From: Salvelinus alpinus
Taxonomy: Eukaryota > Chordata > Actinopteri > Salmoniformes > Salmonidae
Assembly (NCBI RefSeq): GCF_045679555.1
Contig: NC_092099.1
Coordinates: forward strand, 14,584,076-14,648,075
DNA length: 64,000 bases
Reading direction: 5' to 3'
This document shows positions 1 to 55,930 of this stretch, piece after piece. Within the stretch, counting starts at the first letter, position 1. Each line of letters opens with the position of its first letter. Under the pieces are notes generated by a model. The model had not been told where the DNA came from. It saw only the letters and a program-made list of their open reading frames with translations, and did no database searches. Made by a program: the position numbers and the translations under genes.

Positions 1-2
1 CT

Positions 3-1003
3 GCCAGATACTACCACTGTTCTGTGGCTTTACACGGCTGTATCTATGCCATAGGAGGGTACAGAGGGGGAGCTATACAACTTGACACTGAATTCTATGA
101 CCCCTTAAAAAAGAAATGGTTCCCTACAGCCAACATGATACAAGGTATGAAAACATAAACAGAACCACTATACAGAGGAGTTAGTTACAATGAGAAGACA
201 CCTAAGCAAACATGCAGGTCTGTGTTGCTCTAGTATTGCCTTTGAATTTGTCCGTTTCACATGGTTGGGCCAAAGGCTATCTTGGCCACTCATTCACTAT
301 TTGATTCTTAGCCATTGACCTGAAAATAATTACTTTCAAGTTATTCTGCATATTAAAATAACATGCAAATTATTTTACTGAGTAGCACTACTGAAATCAG
401 TATTGTTTTGGCTGTTCACTGTTTTTGATCAAATGCTTCCTCTTTCAAAGGTGTAGGAAATGCCACTGCGTGTGTCATGAATGACACAATCTATGTGACC
501 GGTGGCCACTATGGATCCAGAGGAAGCAGCACCTATGAAAAAGTTCAGGCCTACAGGCCAGACATAAATGAGTGGAACATTGTCACAATCAGTCCTCATC
601 CAGGTATGACAGATTTTGAAGGAAGTGGGCATTTTATTTTAATTTGTATTCAGTAATATTTAGTAAGTAAATCATTGTATTCATGCTTTCAGAGTATGGC
701 CTGTGCTCTGTTTCTCTGAACAACAAGCTGTACTTGGTGGGAGGACAGACTACAATCACAGACTGCTACGATCCAGAGAGAGATGAGTGGAGGCAGTTGT
801 CAGTGATGAAGGAGAGGAGGATGGAGTGTGGTGCTGTAGTGATCAATGGCTGCATCTATGTGACCGGGGGATATTCCTATTCAAAGGGGACGTATCTGCA
901 GAGCATTGAGAAGTATGACCCAGAGCTGGACACCTGGGAGGTTGTGGGAAGCCTCCCCAGCCCAGCAAGAACACACGGATGCATTTGCATTTACAGTGTG
1001 TAG
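3..1003 (+). CDS. klhl23: Kelch-like protein 23, C-terminal exons (partial at 5' side)
   Basis: Three spliced segments are visible: 3-144 (cut by the window edge), 451-603 and 693-1003, with the stop TAG at 1001-1003. Introns are GT-AG and phases match. The translated part is a run of kelch blades. Each carries the diagnostic Gly-Gly pair followed by Tyr and Trp: CIYAIGGYRGG with FYDPLKKKW, IYVTGGHYGSRGS with NEWNIV, LYLVGGQTTITDCYDP with DEWRQL, and CIYVTGGYSYSKGTY with DTWEVVG. The protein ends HGCICIYSV, close to the KLHL23 C-terminus as I recall it. Kelch propellers of this family normally sit behind BTB and BACK domains and recruit substrates to cullin-3 ubiquitin ligases; those N-terminal parts lie upstream of this window. 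Placement next to SSB matches human KLHL23-SSB synteny. Another KLHL paralogue is possible but less likely. Confidence 0.9.
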
Positions 1004-1824
1004 TGTCTTTTAATGTACTTTTACAACAAACATCAACTAAATCCCATGGATGCAGTTCCTTCGTGCCATATGGCCCATGAGTGGTCGGGGCTGTGTATGT
1101 GTGTGACAGGTGCTAAGAATCTTTTTACAAAAAGTTACATTATTTATAGTATCTTTTACACCCAGTTGCCCAAAAATGAATGTTCAGTGACAAATGATTG
1201 CTGCTGGTTTAATATTACAAAAAGAGCACATCATTTTCAATCCACTTACATCTAACACACTGGTTCTCATGCACTTAACATTACCAGTTGTGTAATTTTG
1301 GCTTAGACAGGTTAACTTGGTAGAGCTCTACATATGCACACAGTTTTTAGACAAATCTCTACATTTGAAGCACAAATGTCATCAACCATACATCTGAATC
1401 TTAGGGTTTGGGGGATGCACAATTATTCCGGTTTCCTTTGTTTAGACCTCTGATTCTGAATGTAAAAAGAATGAACTACAACAGCTGTCGGTAAAAACCA
1501 AACTGATGATTATGAATGCAAAGATGTATAGGCAGAAGCAGACCACTGCCTAAACGTTGCAACAGTCTGGGGTTGTTTGATTCAGTATGCACCTGATTTT
1601 ACTTGATAAATGTAACTTTAAAGATGCAATATGCAGAAATTGCTCCGCCATTTCCTGGTTGCTGAAATTGTAATAGTTCGCCTAATTTCAGTTTGTGACA
1701 AAACAAGGAAGTATAGTGTAGAGAATCATTGTACCATCTAAACCACTGTGAACCTTTTCAATAAACAAAAATATTGTATTTTCAGCTGTTTGAAGGTAAA
1801 ATATGAGGGTGGGTAAAAACAGAG
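1004..1824 (+). other. KLHL23 3' UTR and intergenic DNA
   Basis: There is no convincing open frame here. The AT-rich sequence after the KLHL23 stop is most simply 3' UTR. An AATAAA at 1760-1765 is a candidate poly(A) signal, but no transcript end can be shown from sequence alone. Confidence 0.4.
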
Positions 1825-2575
1825 TTGGGTGCTGTGGAATTAGTGAGGGTAACCAGAAGTGGTCTTGTGAAAGTTGTTTGTGTTTCTGCTGGTCAGAGCG
1901 AGCAGGCGCTCCATGTTAAACGAATGTGGGCAAGAGATGTAAATTGTTTTGCTCTCAAGAAAAGGGAGCAATTGAAAGGAGTGATTACTGGGATAGCGGT
2001 AATTGTGAAAGCTGGCAGGTTGAGTTTTCCAGGATTAGAGTAGTACAGAAGTTGTCATATGGTGAGGCAGTGACGAAAGTAGAAGAAGATGGGTCAAGGG
2101 GGAGGGATCCTGAGAGGAGTGTTGTGAGTAGTAGATATGTACCAGTACATAGGGATGAACCAACAAGTGATATATGTTTCAGTGAGATTGGATTTTTGGC
2201 ATTTATAGTAATGGTTATGAACTGTACTGCAGGGATGGAACATATGTCACTGAAAATAGAGGTTGTGGTGGCAGCTGCAGAGAGGTATTTGAGTGTGTGA
2301 GACTTGACATCAGAAGAGTTACAGGGTGTGTTAAGTGGTGGTGTCCCATCATTTCAGACTGTTGGCCTGAAGTAGGACTAAATATATTTAAATAGGGGAG
2401 TATGGTATTTTTATTTATAAAATAAAAAAAAGTGAGTTTAGCGTTAGATGGTAGGGTATTTGTTGTATTTATGCATTTTAGTATAATTGAGTTATACTCC
2501 AGTCTAATAGGTGGCGGTAATGCAACATTTATTGGATGCCAACCACCGTTAAACCTCATCGAATGAGAATTTAGA
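1825..2575 (+). repeat. Decayed interspersed repeat with ORF remnant and conserved tail
   Basis: Positions 1825-2043 encode a 72-residue remnant (ELVRVTRSGLVKVVCVSAG, then DVNCFALKKREQLKGVITGI). It looks like the small first ORF of a fish non-LTR element, but I cannot name the family. It is followed by a degenerate stretch and a tail near 2490-2560 containing GGTGGCGGTAATGCA and GCCAACCACCGTTAAAC, a tail motif that recurs in fish genomes. It lies intergenically between KLHL23 and SSB. The identification is inference; a repeat-library search would settle it. Confidence 0.4.
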
Positions 2576-3777
2576 CGGCGCTGTACAGTAGTCTAGGCTG
2601 CAGTGCAGAACGTAAAACCACAGTACAATGAGACAGATATTTCACTGGATGTATAAATGTGAAGCATCCGCTTTGGCATTTCCACTCACTGCCAAATATG
2701 GTAGTGAGAGGAAGCCCACTGGCGGGCACTGAGAGAAGATGGAACTAGATGGATTTTGGCCAACATTCTGCACATTTTCTCATCGATGAAACAGTTGCTC
2801 TCAATACAGATTTCTGTTCCAAAAACGAAAATCTACTATGAACAGAGTGGACTAAGCTAAGTAGACTTTACAATACGCATACGTTTTTAAAAATCGCGCT
2901 GTGTAGAAGGAGTGCAAAGGCGAATTGAGTTGTTGAACACAAGCGCTTCACAGAGTAGGCGTTCCCTAACTGACATATGCAGAATTATTCTAGAACGCGC
3001 CAATAAGATCTCGCTGGCGTGTGCTTGGCTCTGCCCACTGTGACTAATTTGTTCCATTGGAAATGACAGGCAGTGGTCTTACTTGGTTTAGTTATACATC
3101 TTTGGTAAAACAGCACACCAAGGCAGTTTTGGCCCTCAACGATCTCCGTAGCACGCAGGACAACCCACTTGCTTGCCAACGTGATTTAGCGTGTGTGGAA
3201 GAAAGCCTTCTGATCAACCTGAATTTCTTTAGGTAGCAAGTCAATATATCACAGTAAGTAAATATATTACAATTAACCAGCGTTTAATCTTCCTATGCAA
3301 GTCATCTTATTTGGTATAGAATTGTCCTATCTTGTATTTTAGAGGCCCGTGGAGAAAGAAACAGTTGCACGCTAGCTAACTAGCAAGCTAACGTAAAGAG
3401 TTAGCAGACAGAGCGAGGCATTTCATGTACGTGCTGGACACGCTGTAAACTGCCCGTTAGGCCATGTCTTCGTTTGAATTTAGAGGCTGTGTTACTGTAA
3501 CCACTAGTGAAAGCAATTAATTCACATGAGCTTTCTATAGTACTAGGTAGCTTACTAGGCTGGGTAACATGACTGTCTTCAGTCAGTAGTGAAAACGTGG
3601 GTAAGCAAATGCTTTTCCACACGCAAACTTCATGCGCTTGTCCGTTGTGTAATTAGCTGGCACGGCTAGTGCATGTCGCTAAAGCATTTTCCATTTGGTA
3701 TGTGTTGCTTATAAATCAATAATATTGATTTGTCACATTTTGATCAAATAAATACTCCATTGACTTATTCTTTTCAG
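2576..3777 (+). promoter_or_regulatory. SSB upstream region (promoter and probable non-coding first exon)
   Basis: This is the interval between the KLHL23-side repeat and the SSB start-codon exon, which begins at 3778 after a TTTTCAG acceptor. The acceptor lies 7 nt before the ATG, so at least one non-coding 5' exon must lie upstream, most likely within 2900-3700. Its boundaries cannot be fixed by eye. No long open frame is present. Confidence 0.4.
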
Positions 3778-3784
3778 ACTCATC

Positions 3785-6114
3785 ATGGCAGAAATTCAAG
3801 AAATGTCTGAACTTGAGAAGAAGGTGTCTCAACAGCTTGAGGTATTATACTGTAACTGTATATTCAAATATGGTGGTATATACTGTCAACTAACCTGGAT
3901 AATGCTGATTTTCCCTGATTGACACGTTTTTATTCATCTTCAAAGTACTACTTCGGTGATCACAACCTTCCAAGAGACAAGTTCCTCAAAGAACAGTTGC
4001 AGCTCGATGATGGCTGGGTGACTCTGGAAACCATGCTCAAGTTTAACAGGTTTGTGCAATTTAATTTTATTAGTTGAAGCTTTTGACTTGGTAGGGCCTA
4101 CATACATGTTTATTGTTCGCTCTAACATAATTCCTAACTTTCCCCTCATTATTTTCAGGCTGAAATGCTTGACAACCGATCACAGTGTAATTGTTGAGTC
4201 TCTGAAGAAATCCCAGACTGGCCTTTTGGAATTGAGTGAGGATGAGACAAAAATCAGGAGAATTTCAAGCAAGCCCTTACCAGAACTGAACGACAAGTAC
4301 AAAGATACCCTCAAACACAAATCTGTGTACATTGTACGTTGAATTTTCCAAGATTCGAGATGCACCTAATTACAGCTGTTTGGAGCCCTGTGTTTGTATG
4401 TTAAACATTTTCTATGATCTTCCAGAAAGGTTTCCCATTGGAGACAACCCTTGATGAAATCGAGGGGTGGCTGAAAGGGAAAGGCGTCATAGAAAACATT
4501 CAGATGAGACGCAATATCCAAAAGAATTTCAAGGTGATTCAGATTAACTTTATTATCCCACCAGTGGGAAATATATTTGGTCATGTGTTTAAAAGACGGT
4601 ACATGAAAACACAATGTGTGTAATACAAAACACTCAGCATCTCCATCCATTTTCAGGGCTCAGTATTCCTGGTTTTTGACACTGAAGAAGCATCAAAGCA
4701 GTTCCTAGCACGCACAGACACCAAATCATTCAAAGAAAATGAAATGATTGTACTTTCAAGGTAGGTGGAGGCTAAGTTACCGCTACCAAGTCTAATATGA
4801 CCTAATGATACTGGTGAAAAGGCTATGAATATAATTAACTCTGCTCTTCTGTTTTCAGAGAGGACTACCATGCAAAGAAAACAGAGGATAGAAAACTGTT
4901 AAAAGCAGAGTCAAAGGCTAAGGCTAAACAGTGAGCACATTACTGACCTTTTAATCATGTTTTTTTTCTTCCTGGAGGGTATTTTTATGGTAAAGTAAAT
5001 TGTTCCAAATTTGTTTTACAGTGACAAGGACGAAAAACAAAAACAAGCAGAGGAAGAGGAAATGGTAAGATCTATCACACATCCTTAAATGAGATTGTTT
5101 TGAAAGGGTTGTTTACATTTTGAAAGTAGCATCTGTTATTGGACAAGTTTGTGTAGCACCACCACCAATTTAAGCCATGTTTCTCCTGTTTGCTTCTATT
5201 GAACAGGACCCTATTTGTATATTTCTTTCCAAAACAGGGAGGTTTAAAGTTGTTCTAATGGTCCGCTGCTTTATTTGACACTGTAGAAATCTCTGGACGA
5301 GCAGACCGGATGCCTGTTGAAGTTCTCAGGCAATCTTGACAGTGTTTCAAGAGAGGATTTTCACGAGGTGTTCTCAGGTCATGGTCAAATCAAATGGATT
5401 GATTTCACCAGGGGTGCCAAAGAGGTAGTAATTGCAGTTTAATAAACATTTTGAACCACCCCTCAATTACAAATGAATGTCATAGAAAATAATTATTTCC
5501 TATCTTAAAGGGTACCATCCTCTTCAGAGTGAGTGCCAAGGAAGCTCTTGATAAGGCCAAGGAAGCAAGTGGAGGAAACTTGAAAATTAAAGGCGAAGAC
5601 GTTACGTGGGAGGTGATGGAGGGAGATGCTGAGAGGGAAGCTCTGAAAAAGATAATTGAAGACCAACAGGAATCTCTCAACAGACGTCGAGGTGGTAGAG
5701 GTAACTGATTTCAAGGCGTTTATTTTTCTCTTCATAATGTCATTTCTGATCTGATGGTGCATTTCCTCTCTTTACAGGTGGCCGAAAATCAGGTGGTAGA
5801 GGGGGGAGAGGAGGACGAAGGGACAGGGGTGGACGTGATGGCAAATCACACTACCAAGGCAGAAAGACCAAATTTGATGATAGTGATAATGATGGTAAGA
5901 GTAGTTATGTTAATCACGCAATATAATAATAGGATTCTGCTGAGACATGTCTGTCAATTATAAACTTTGGAATAATTGAGTATCTAATATTTTCCTTCTA
6001 ACTTCCATTTCTCCAATAGCACCTCCTAGCCCAAAGAAGCGAGCCCTGGAAGGAGTGTGCAAAGATGCTGATGCTCCAGCTGCAAAAGTTGTCAAAACTG
6101 AAAATGGGTCTTAG
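3785..6114 (+). CDS. ssb: Lupus La protein (Sjogren syndrome antigen B), complete
   Basis: La is a nuclear RNA chaperone that binds the 3' UUU-OH of RNA polymerase III transcripts and protects tRNA and other small RNA precursors. Eleven coding exons: 3785-3841, 3946-4049, 4159-4333, 4426-4533, 4657-4760, 4859-4930, 5022-5064, 5287-5424, 5511-5700, 5778-5894, 6020-6114. They total 1203 nt, giving 400 aa (human about 408). The La motif spans roughly residues 8-100 ([29 protein letters not shown]). RRM1 is at about 110-187 ([18 protein letters not shown]) and the atypical C-terminal RRM at about 225-330 ([27 protein letters not shown]). The tail is an Arg/Gly-rich stretch, then an acidic patch DDSDND and a basic NLS-like PKKRALEG. 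The start was chosen for the N-terminus [14 protein letters not shown]. The 3' UTR overlaps METTL5 on the other strand. Identification is secure; the splice model is by eye. Confidence 0.96.
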
Positions 6115-6174
6115 AAATGTACTAGCACGTCTCGTTGAAGCATTTTATTTGAAAAGAAACCCATTGAAAACAAC

Positions 6175-6180
6175 TTTATT
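6175..6180 (-). terminator. Possible METTL5 poly(A) signal (AATAAA on the minus strand)
   Basis: TTTATT on the plus strand reads AATAAA on the minus strand, 17 nt past the METTL5 stop codon. A second copy lies at 6143-6148. Either would place the METTL5 transcript end close to the last SSB coding exon. Hexamer only; no other evidence. Confidence 0.35.
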
Positions 6181-6197
6181 CCATTCCAGTGGAGGCT

Positions 6198-50142
<43,945 letters not shown>

Positions 50143-50894
50143 GGTCACCTGAACCCCACACCCTGATGGGAAAGAATATCTTTGGTTTATGTGTCTGCCT
50201 CTGTAAAACATATGGGGAATCTTATCATGTGATATAAACAAACATGCAGTGAGAGTGTTACTGCCACAGCCTTGGTTTATGTGTAGTTTTGTGAACAATC
50301 ATGCCTAAAGACTAACAGTGTGTGTTTTTTTATTTAAGTGATTTACTGTGTGGATTTTAACTGGGAGAAAGCACAACTTTTCCCAGTAACAGATTGGTTC
50401 TGAAGTGGTTTAGAAGCCAGAAATATTTTTTTGGGGGGGCTCAGTCTGGTGAGTATTTGTACACTGATTGGCTAACAGTATGAGCTCGAGCTACTGGCTA
50501 TTTCTTAGATATACAAATAGACAAATTTGCCCCTGGTAATGTTAATGATAAGCATATTGTCACAATGTATGGGTTGGTGCATATCCCTCATTTTTCAGAC
50601 TTTGTACTGCTGGCATGGGTTTAAAGCTCTTGATAAGTATAGCGATGTTATTGCAAATTGTGTTCTCGTTGTGTTTGTTGGGACATTATGGTAGGCGACA
50701 AGTCCACTCAACAGAGTTTATTGCAGTCGAGCACAGGCTCTTCTTTTTTACAGTGTAGTTGCAATTCATCCTCAGGTATTTTTTTTTTGTTGCTGTAGTT
50801 TAGAATACAACATTTTTAATATTTAAATAAATGCTGGTGCTCATTGTTCAAATAAGTAATTTTACTTTTTGTAAAGATTTTTATTTTCTAAAGA

Positions 50895-50900
50895 AATAAA
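50895..50900 (+). terminator. Candidate UBR3 poly(A) signal (AATAAA)
   Basis: AATAAA lies about 750 nt after the UBR3 stop, with another copy at 50826-50831. Either could end the transcript. A longer 3' UTR reaching the Tc1 copy at 51632 or the AATAAA at 53429 cannot be excluded. Confidence 0.4.
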
Positions 50901-51631
50901 TGCTTTACGTTTATGGTTAGATGACTGGCAACCATGGTCGTCATCGCTATTGGTCTTTGCAGTCCTGCCTTTACTTAGGCTCCGGCCAGGTCCCTGAGGA
51001 AACTCAATGACCACTCACCAGTCTGGCCACAGTAGAGTACACATAAGACTGGTGTGGAGTATCTGTCTACTGTAATTGGCAGGCTCTTTTTCCAAAACTT
51101 CCATTGCGCAGAATCATTTCAAGTGCATTGGGATTTTGCTAGAGTTGAAATATTTGAATTTGGGGACTCAATGCATTAGTTATTCTACTGATATGGCATT
51201 CTGTAAGGGAATGGTTATAGTTTCATCCTTTAATGCTTATGAAGACTTTTGCAGTTTTAGATAGTACAGTTGAATAATGTTTTGTTAGTACTTGGGCAAT
51301 ACTGTTTTGGCCTTTCACATTTCCTTTGAGTTGCTCTGTGAAGTTATAGTAAATGTATATGGGCGCATAATGCAAAACCCTATCTTTGAATAAGTAAAGG
51401 AAATAGTTCAAGATAGCTTTTGGTCTCTTCAAATTGTTATCTTTGAAACTCCATAAGATGTCATTTAGTTGGTTTTGAGAAGTGTAATAGTGTTAACCTT
51501 AACATAACAAATGGATGTCATTCACCTAATCCACACTTGTGGTACAATATATTATTTTTTATACTGTCAAATAACCAATCTGTTTATTTGCTTTTGGTTG
51601 CCAAAAGTTAGAATTAAAGTAGCTATATTTA

Positions 51632-52815
51632 CAGTGCCTTCGGAAAGTATTCAGACCCCTTGACTTTTCCACATTTTGTTACATTACAGGCTTATTCTGA
51701 AATGTTTTTTTGTCCTCAATTTACACACAATACCCCATAATGATAAAGCAATTTTTTTTTATTTTTTTTTATAAACAAAAAATGAAATCACATTTACATA
51801 AGTATTCAGACCCTTTACTCAGTACTTTGTTGAAGCACCTTTGGCAGCAATTACAGCATCGAGTCTTCTTGGGTATGACGTTACAAGCTTGTCACACCTG
51901 TATTTGTGGAGTTTCTCCCATTCTTCTCTGCAGATCCTCTCAAGCTCTGTCAGGTTGGGTGGGGAGTGATGCTGCACAGCTATTTTCAGGTCTCCAGAGA
52001 TGTTCGATCGGTTTCAAGTCCGGGCTCTGGCTGGGCCACTCAAGGACGTGTGCTTAGCCGTTGTCCTGTTGGAACGTGAACCTTCGCCCCAGGTTGTTTT
52101 CAAGGATCTCTGTTCTTTGCTCTGTTCAACTTTGCCTCAATCCTGACTAGTCTCCCAGTCCCTGATAAACCTCCCCACAGGATGATGCTGCCACCACTAT
52201 GCTTCACCGTGATGGTGCCAGGTTTTCTCCAGACGTGATGCTTGGCATTCAGGCCAAACCGTTCAATCTTGGTTTCATCAGACCAGAGAGTCTTTAGGTG
52301 CCTTTTAACAAACTCCAAGCAGGCTGTCGAGCCTTCAGTTTGGCAAGGGGGCCAGCTCTAGGAAGTCTTGGTGGTTCCAAACTTCCATTTAAGAATCATG
52401 GATGCCACTGTGTTCTTGGGGACCTGCAGAAACATTTTTGTACCCTTCCCCAAACCTGTGCCCCGACACAATCCTGTCTCGGAGCTCTACAGACAATTCC
52501 TTTGACCTCATGGCTTGGTTTTTGCTCTGACATGTACTGTCAACTGTGGGACCTTGTATAGACGTGTGTGCCTTTCCAAATCATGTCCAATCAATTGAAT
52601 TTACCACAGGTGGACTCCAATCAAGTAGTAGAAACATTTCTTTTTTTTCTATAAATTTGCGAACATTTTTAAACCGGTTTTTGCTTTGTCATTATGGGTT
52701 ATTGTGGTTAGATTGCTGAGGATGTATTTCTTTTTTAAATCCATTTTAGAATAAGCCTGTAACCTAACAAATTGTGGAACAAGTCAAGAGGTCTGAATAC
52801 TTTCCGAAGGCACTG
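51632..52815 (-). mobile_element. Tc1-like DNA transposon, antisense, internally deleted
   Basis: The ends are inverted: CAGTGCCTTCGGAAAGTATT at the left and AATACTTTCCGAAGGCACTG at the right, with TA at 51630-31 and 52816-17. On the minus strand a short transposase piece holds [14 protein letters not shown] and GGSIILWGGLSG. Other parts are deleted or shifted, and the total is 1,184 bp. It is the same subfamily as the copy at 17499-18746 but in opposite orientation. It lies downstream of UBR3. Confidence 0.9.
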
Positions 52816-55261
52816 TATAAGGAAGACATTCCCCTATGCCTAAATTTCTCCAAGTTTAAATTAAGATATGTCCTTGAGTCTTAGATGCATTCCAACATTA
52901 GACATCAGACTTCAATACCCATAATATACAATGGTCATGAGATTGTTTTAATCACAGTTTTTGAGTTTGGTGTCTTAAATGCTTAGTTTCAATTACTACG
53001 TCTCCAACCGGAACAGTAGATCATTCTCAAGTTGTGCCTGAAAGAGTAATATTACCTTGTTTAGTGAGAAACACATTCAAATCCCTGGGTAATTTATTCT
53101 GGTGAAAAGATTTGGTGAATTGCTGGTCCACATCGTGCTCAAAGGAGGAATATTTTAAGGGAAAAAAACACGCATGCTGCTTATGTGTACTGTCAGTTTC
53201 CCTTCCCTCTTTTTTAAAATGTTTTTTTTTTTTTTTTTGCAGTCCCCACTTTGTACATGACTGCAACAGAAAATCTGAGTGTACATGCTAATTGAAAGCT
53301 TTTTGTGTGTTCACCTGTATGAATGAAAATAAGAGAAAACAGTACATTACTGTAGGTGCTGATTCAGACTTTCTGAGTTGGATCAGAAAGTGTGACTTAG
53401 ACATTTATTGCAAAATGTAACATATGTGAATAAAATATAAACAAACTCTGACACGTTTATCTTCATTGTCCATGCTAACGTATTTCAGATTTCCCTATGG
53501 ACCAAATTATTTTATTCTCATTTGTTTTTTTCCCCCTGTCCCATTCAGTGTAGTTAATTAACATAATTGGCCTGCAGCAAAGCCCCTTGTGCTTCCTGTG
53601 TCTATTCTGGCTATGATTTCTCAGGACATCAAGTTCAAAATTGCGGTTAGCTCCATGGTAACCCTTAATAGTAGGTCTCTTAGCACTAACATGTACTTCC
53701 TGTTCTTACAGTCAACTGTTCAGTCCAGTTGGGAAAATAAGAAACTGAATGGTTCAAATGGAAAATAATTCTACACAAATATTCAGCCACAAGTTACAGG
53801 TAACCACCCTCCCCACATATTGTTTCTCCCAGACACTCAATCAATATTCTGCTCTCAGCTCTGGTCATATGGAAAAAGCCCATCTCCCTTTCTACACCAC
53901 CATTATAAGCAGCCTCTCTTCTGTGCTCTTGTCAAATTTGTATTATTGCATATAGGAAATGTATTGGTACAGTGCTTACACCATGAGAAGCCCCCCAAAA
54001 AAACATACTATAATTGAAAGACACATTAATTACATAATTGATTCAGATTGATCAACTTGTTGCAGCTAGAGGATCTCAGGGCATTGTTGCAGAAAGGTGC
54101 AGATAGAACAGATCATTGCTCTGGGACTGGGAGTGCTATGGATCATTTATTCATTGGCTGCTTGGACTGAACATAGGAGCCAGATTTAATTTTACAGATT
54201 GTACATTTTACAGGAAGAGCTATCATTTCAACTTTAGCACATAGCTTCAGTGGCTTTGTCTTTGTAGTTAGGAATAAAGGATGCTGTGCAATTTGGTTGT
54301 TCAATTCAAACATTTTAAAGGAGAAACATTTTGGCAGATAGGCCAATCACAATGCGTTGTTGCAGGGCAATAAGGGCATCTCATGCCAACTTTGACAGCA
54401 ACAGATTTGTGCACTGAAGTAAAATTGAGTTGAAGTTGCAAAGACAAAAGTCCTCTCCAACGTAATGAATCAATACCTGACAAAGCCTCTATGTCATGGC
54501 ATCTCCAGTTAGTAAAATTTGTCGGACATCCAGAAGATACCAGCAGGGAATCCTAAGAGTTTCAACATTGATGAAATAGTTAGCTAGGCCAAGGCCTTAT
54601 TCTGAGATGGACGCTTATTATCACACGAGCACGGAAATATCCACCATAGGTATCATCCCTAAATTTAAGGGATTTGTTGGTTCTGTGCTTTGGTAAAAAC
54701 CTTCATTTAACAATTGTATGTATTTGTAAGACCTTATATGCTATGTTCTATATTATATTATCCTAAATAAAAAATATAGAGTGCAGCAGTAGCCTGAAGA
54801 GCAACTATCTAAGGGAATGTTACATCCTCTCAATTGCTTATCAAGTTCCTCTTAATAATTAAATCCTTGACGGGTTAGTGACGGTCACTGCTATCTGGAA
54901 TCCTTGGGACGTCCCTACCATAAACCCTAATCCCTATTTACCTAACCTTAATACTTACCTTAACTATTTTACATATCAACTTCAATGGGGTAGGGATAGC
55001 AAGGACAAGTTGGTGACCGTGGTTAGTGAGAAAACGGAGAAAATCAGTTTGGAAATGTCGCTATGGAAGGTAAAATACATTTAAAAATTGTAGCCTATTA
55101 ATTGGATGATACAGCATGTCTGCATTATGCTAATGCATGGTATGGTTACAAACGTCGGAATTTCGTTCATGTTTTCCACATTCCTTAGATGGGGATACAG
55201 AAATGAGTCACCTGAAAGAGTTGAGAAACCTGTGAACTGGCCATGTCATGTAGCGAAAATT
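52816..55261. other. Intergenic, UBR3 to MYO3B (first part)
   Basis: AT-rich, with a T-rich homopolymer near 53222-53239. No gene, and no MYO3B 5' exon recognised. Confidence 0.35.
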
Positions 55262-55930
55262 GAGCTGTTCCTGCCATAATATGGACTTGGTCTTTTACCA
55301 AATAGGGCTATCTTCTGTATCCCATCCCTACCTTGTCACAACACAACTGATTGTCTTAAACACATTAAGAAGGAAAGAAATTCCACAAATGAACTTTTAA
55401 CAAGGCACACCTGTTAATTGAAATGCATTCCAGGTGACTACCTCGTGAAGCTGGTTGAGAGAATGCCAAGAGTGTGGAACGCTGTCATCAAGGCAAAGGG
55501 TGGCTACTTTGAAGAATCTCAAATATGAAATATATTTTGATTTGTTTAACACTTTTTCTGGTTACTACATGATTCCATGGCACCTGAATATTTAGAACTA
55601 GATCGCATTGCTGATTACCACTGCATGAATAACTTATCACGGCTGATTAGCATGATTTGGTCAGGGACATGTTGCTAGGATAGACACAGAGACACACTTA
55701 GCAGGATGTGATGGGGAATCAACTGTTACAAACAAGGTACAAGGTATGCAAGAATCTCAAATATAAAATGTATTTTGATTTGTTTAACACTTTTTTGGTT
55801 TCTACATGATTCCATGTGTGTTATTTCATAGTTTTGATGTATTCACTATTATTCTACAATGTAGAAAATAGTACAAATATAGAAAAGGCCTTGAATGAGT
55901 AGGTGTGTTCAAACTTTTGACTGGTACTGT
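55262..55930 (+). mobile_element. 3' end of a further Tc1-type element, with a duplicated internal segment
   Basis: The sequence passes through AACAAGGCACACCTGTTAAT, GGCAAAGGGTGGCTACTTTG and the terminal words TACAATGTAGAAAATAGTAC, GTGTGTTCAAACTTTTGACTGGTACTG, which form the right end of a known salmonid Tc1-type family. No left end or transposase is present. The segment at 55511-55579 is repeated at 55750-55817 with about 170 bp of unrelated DNA between. Confidence 0.6.
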
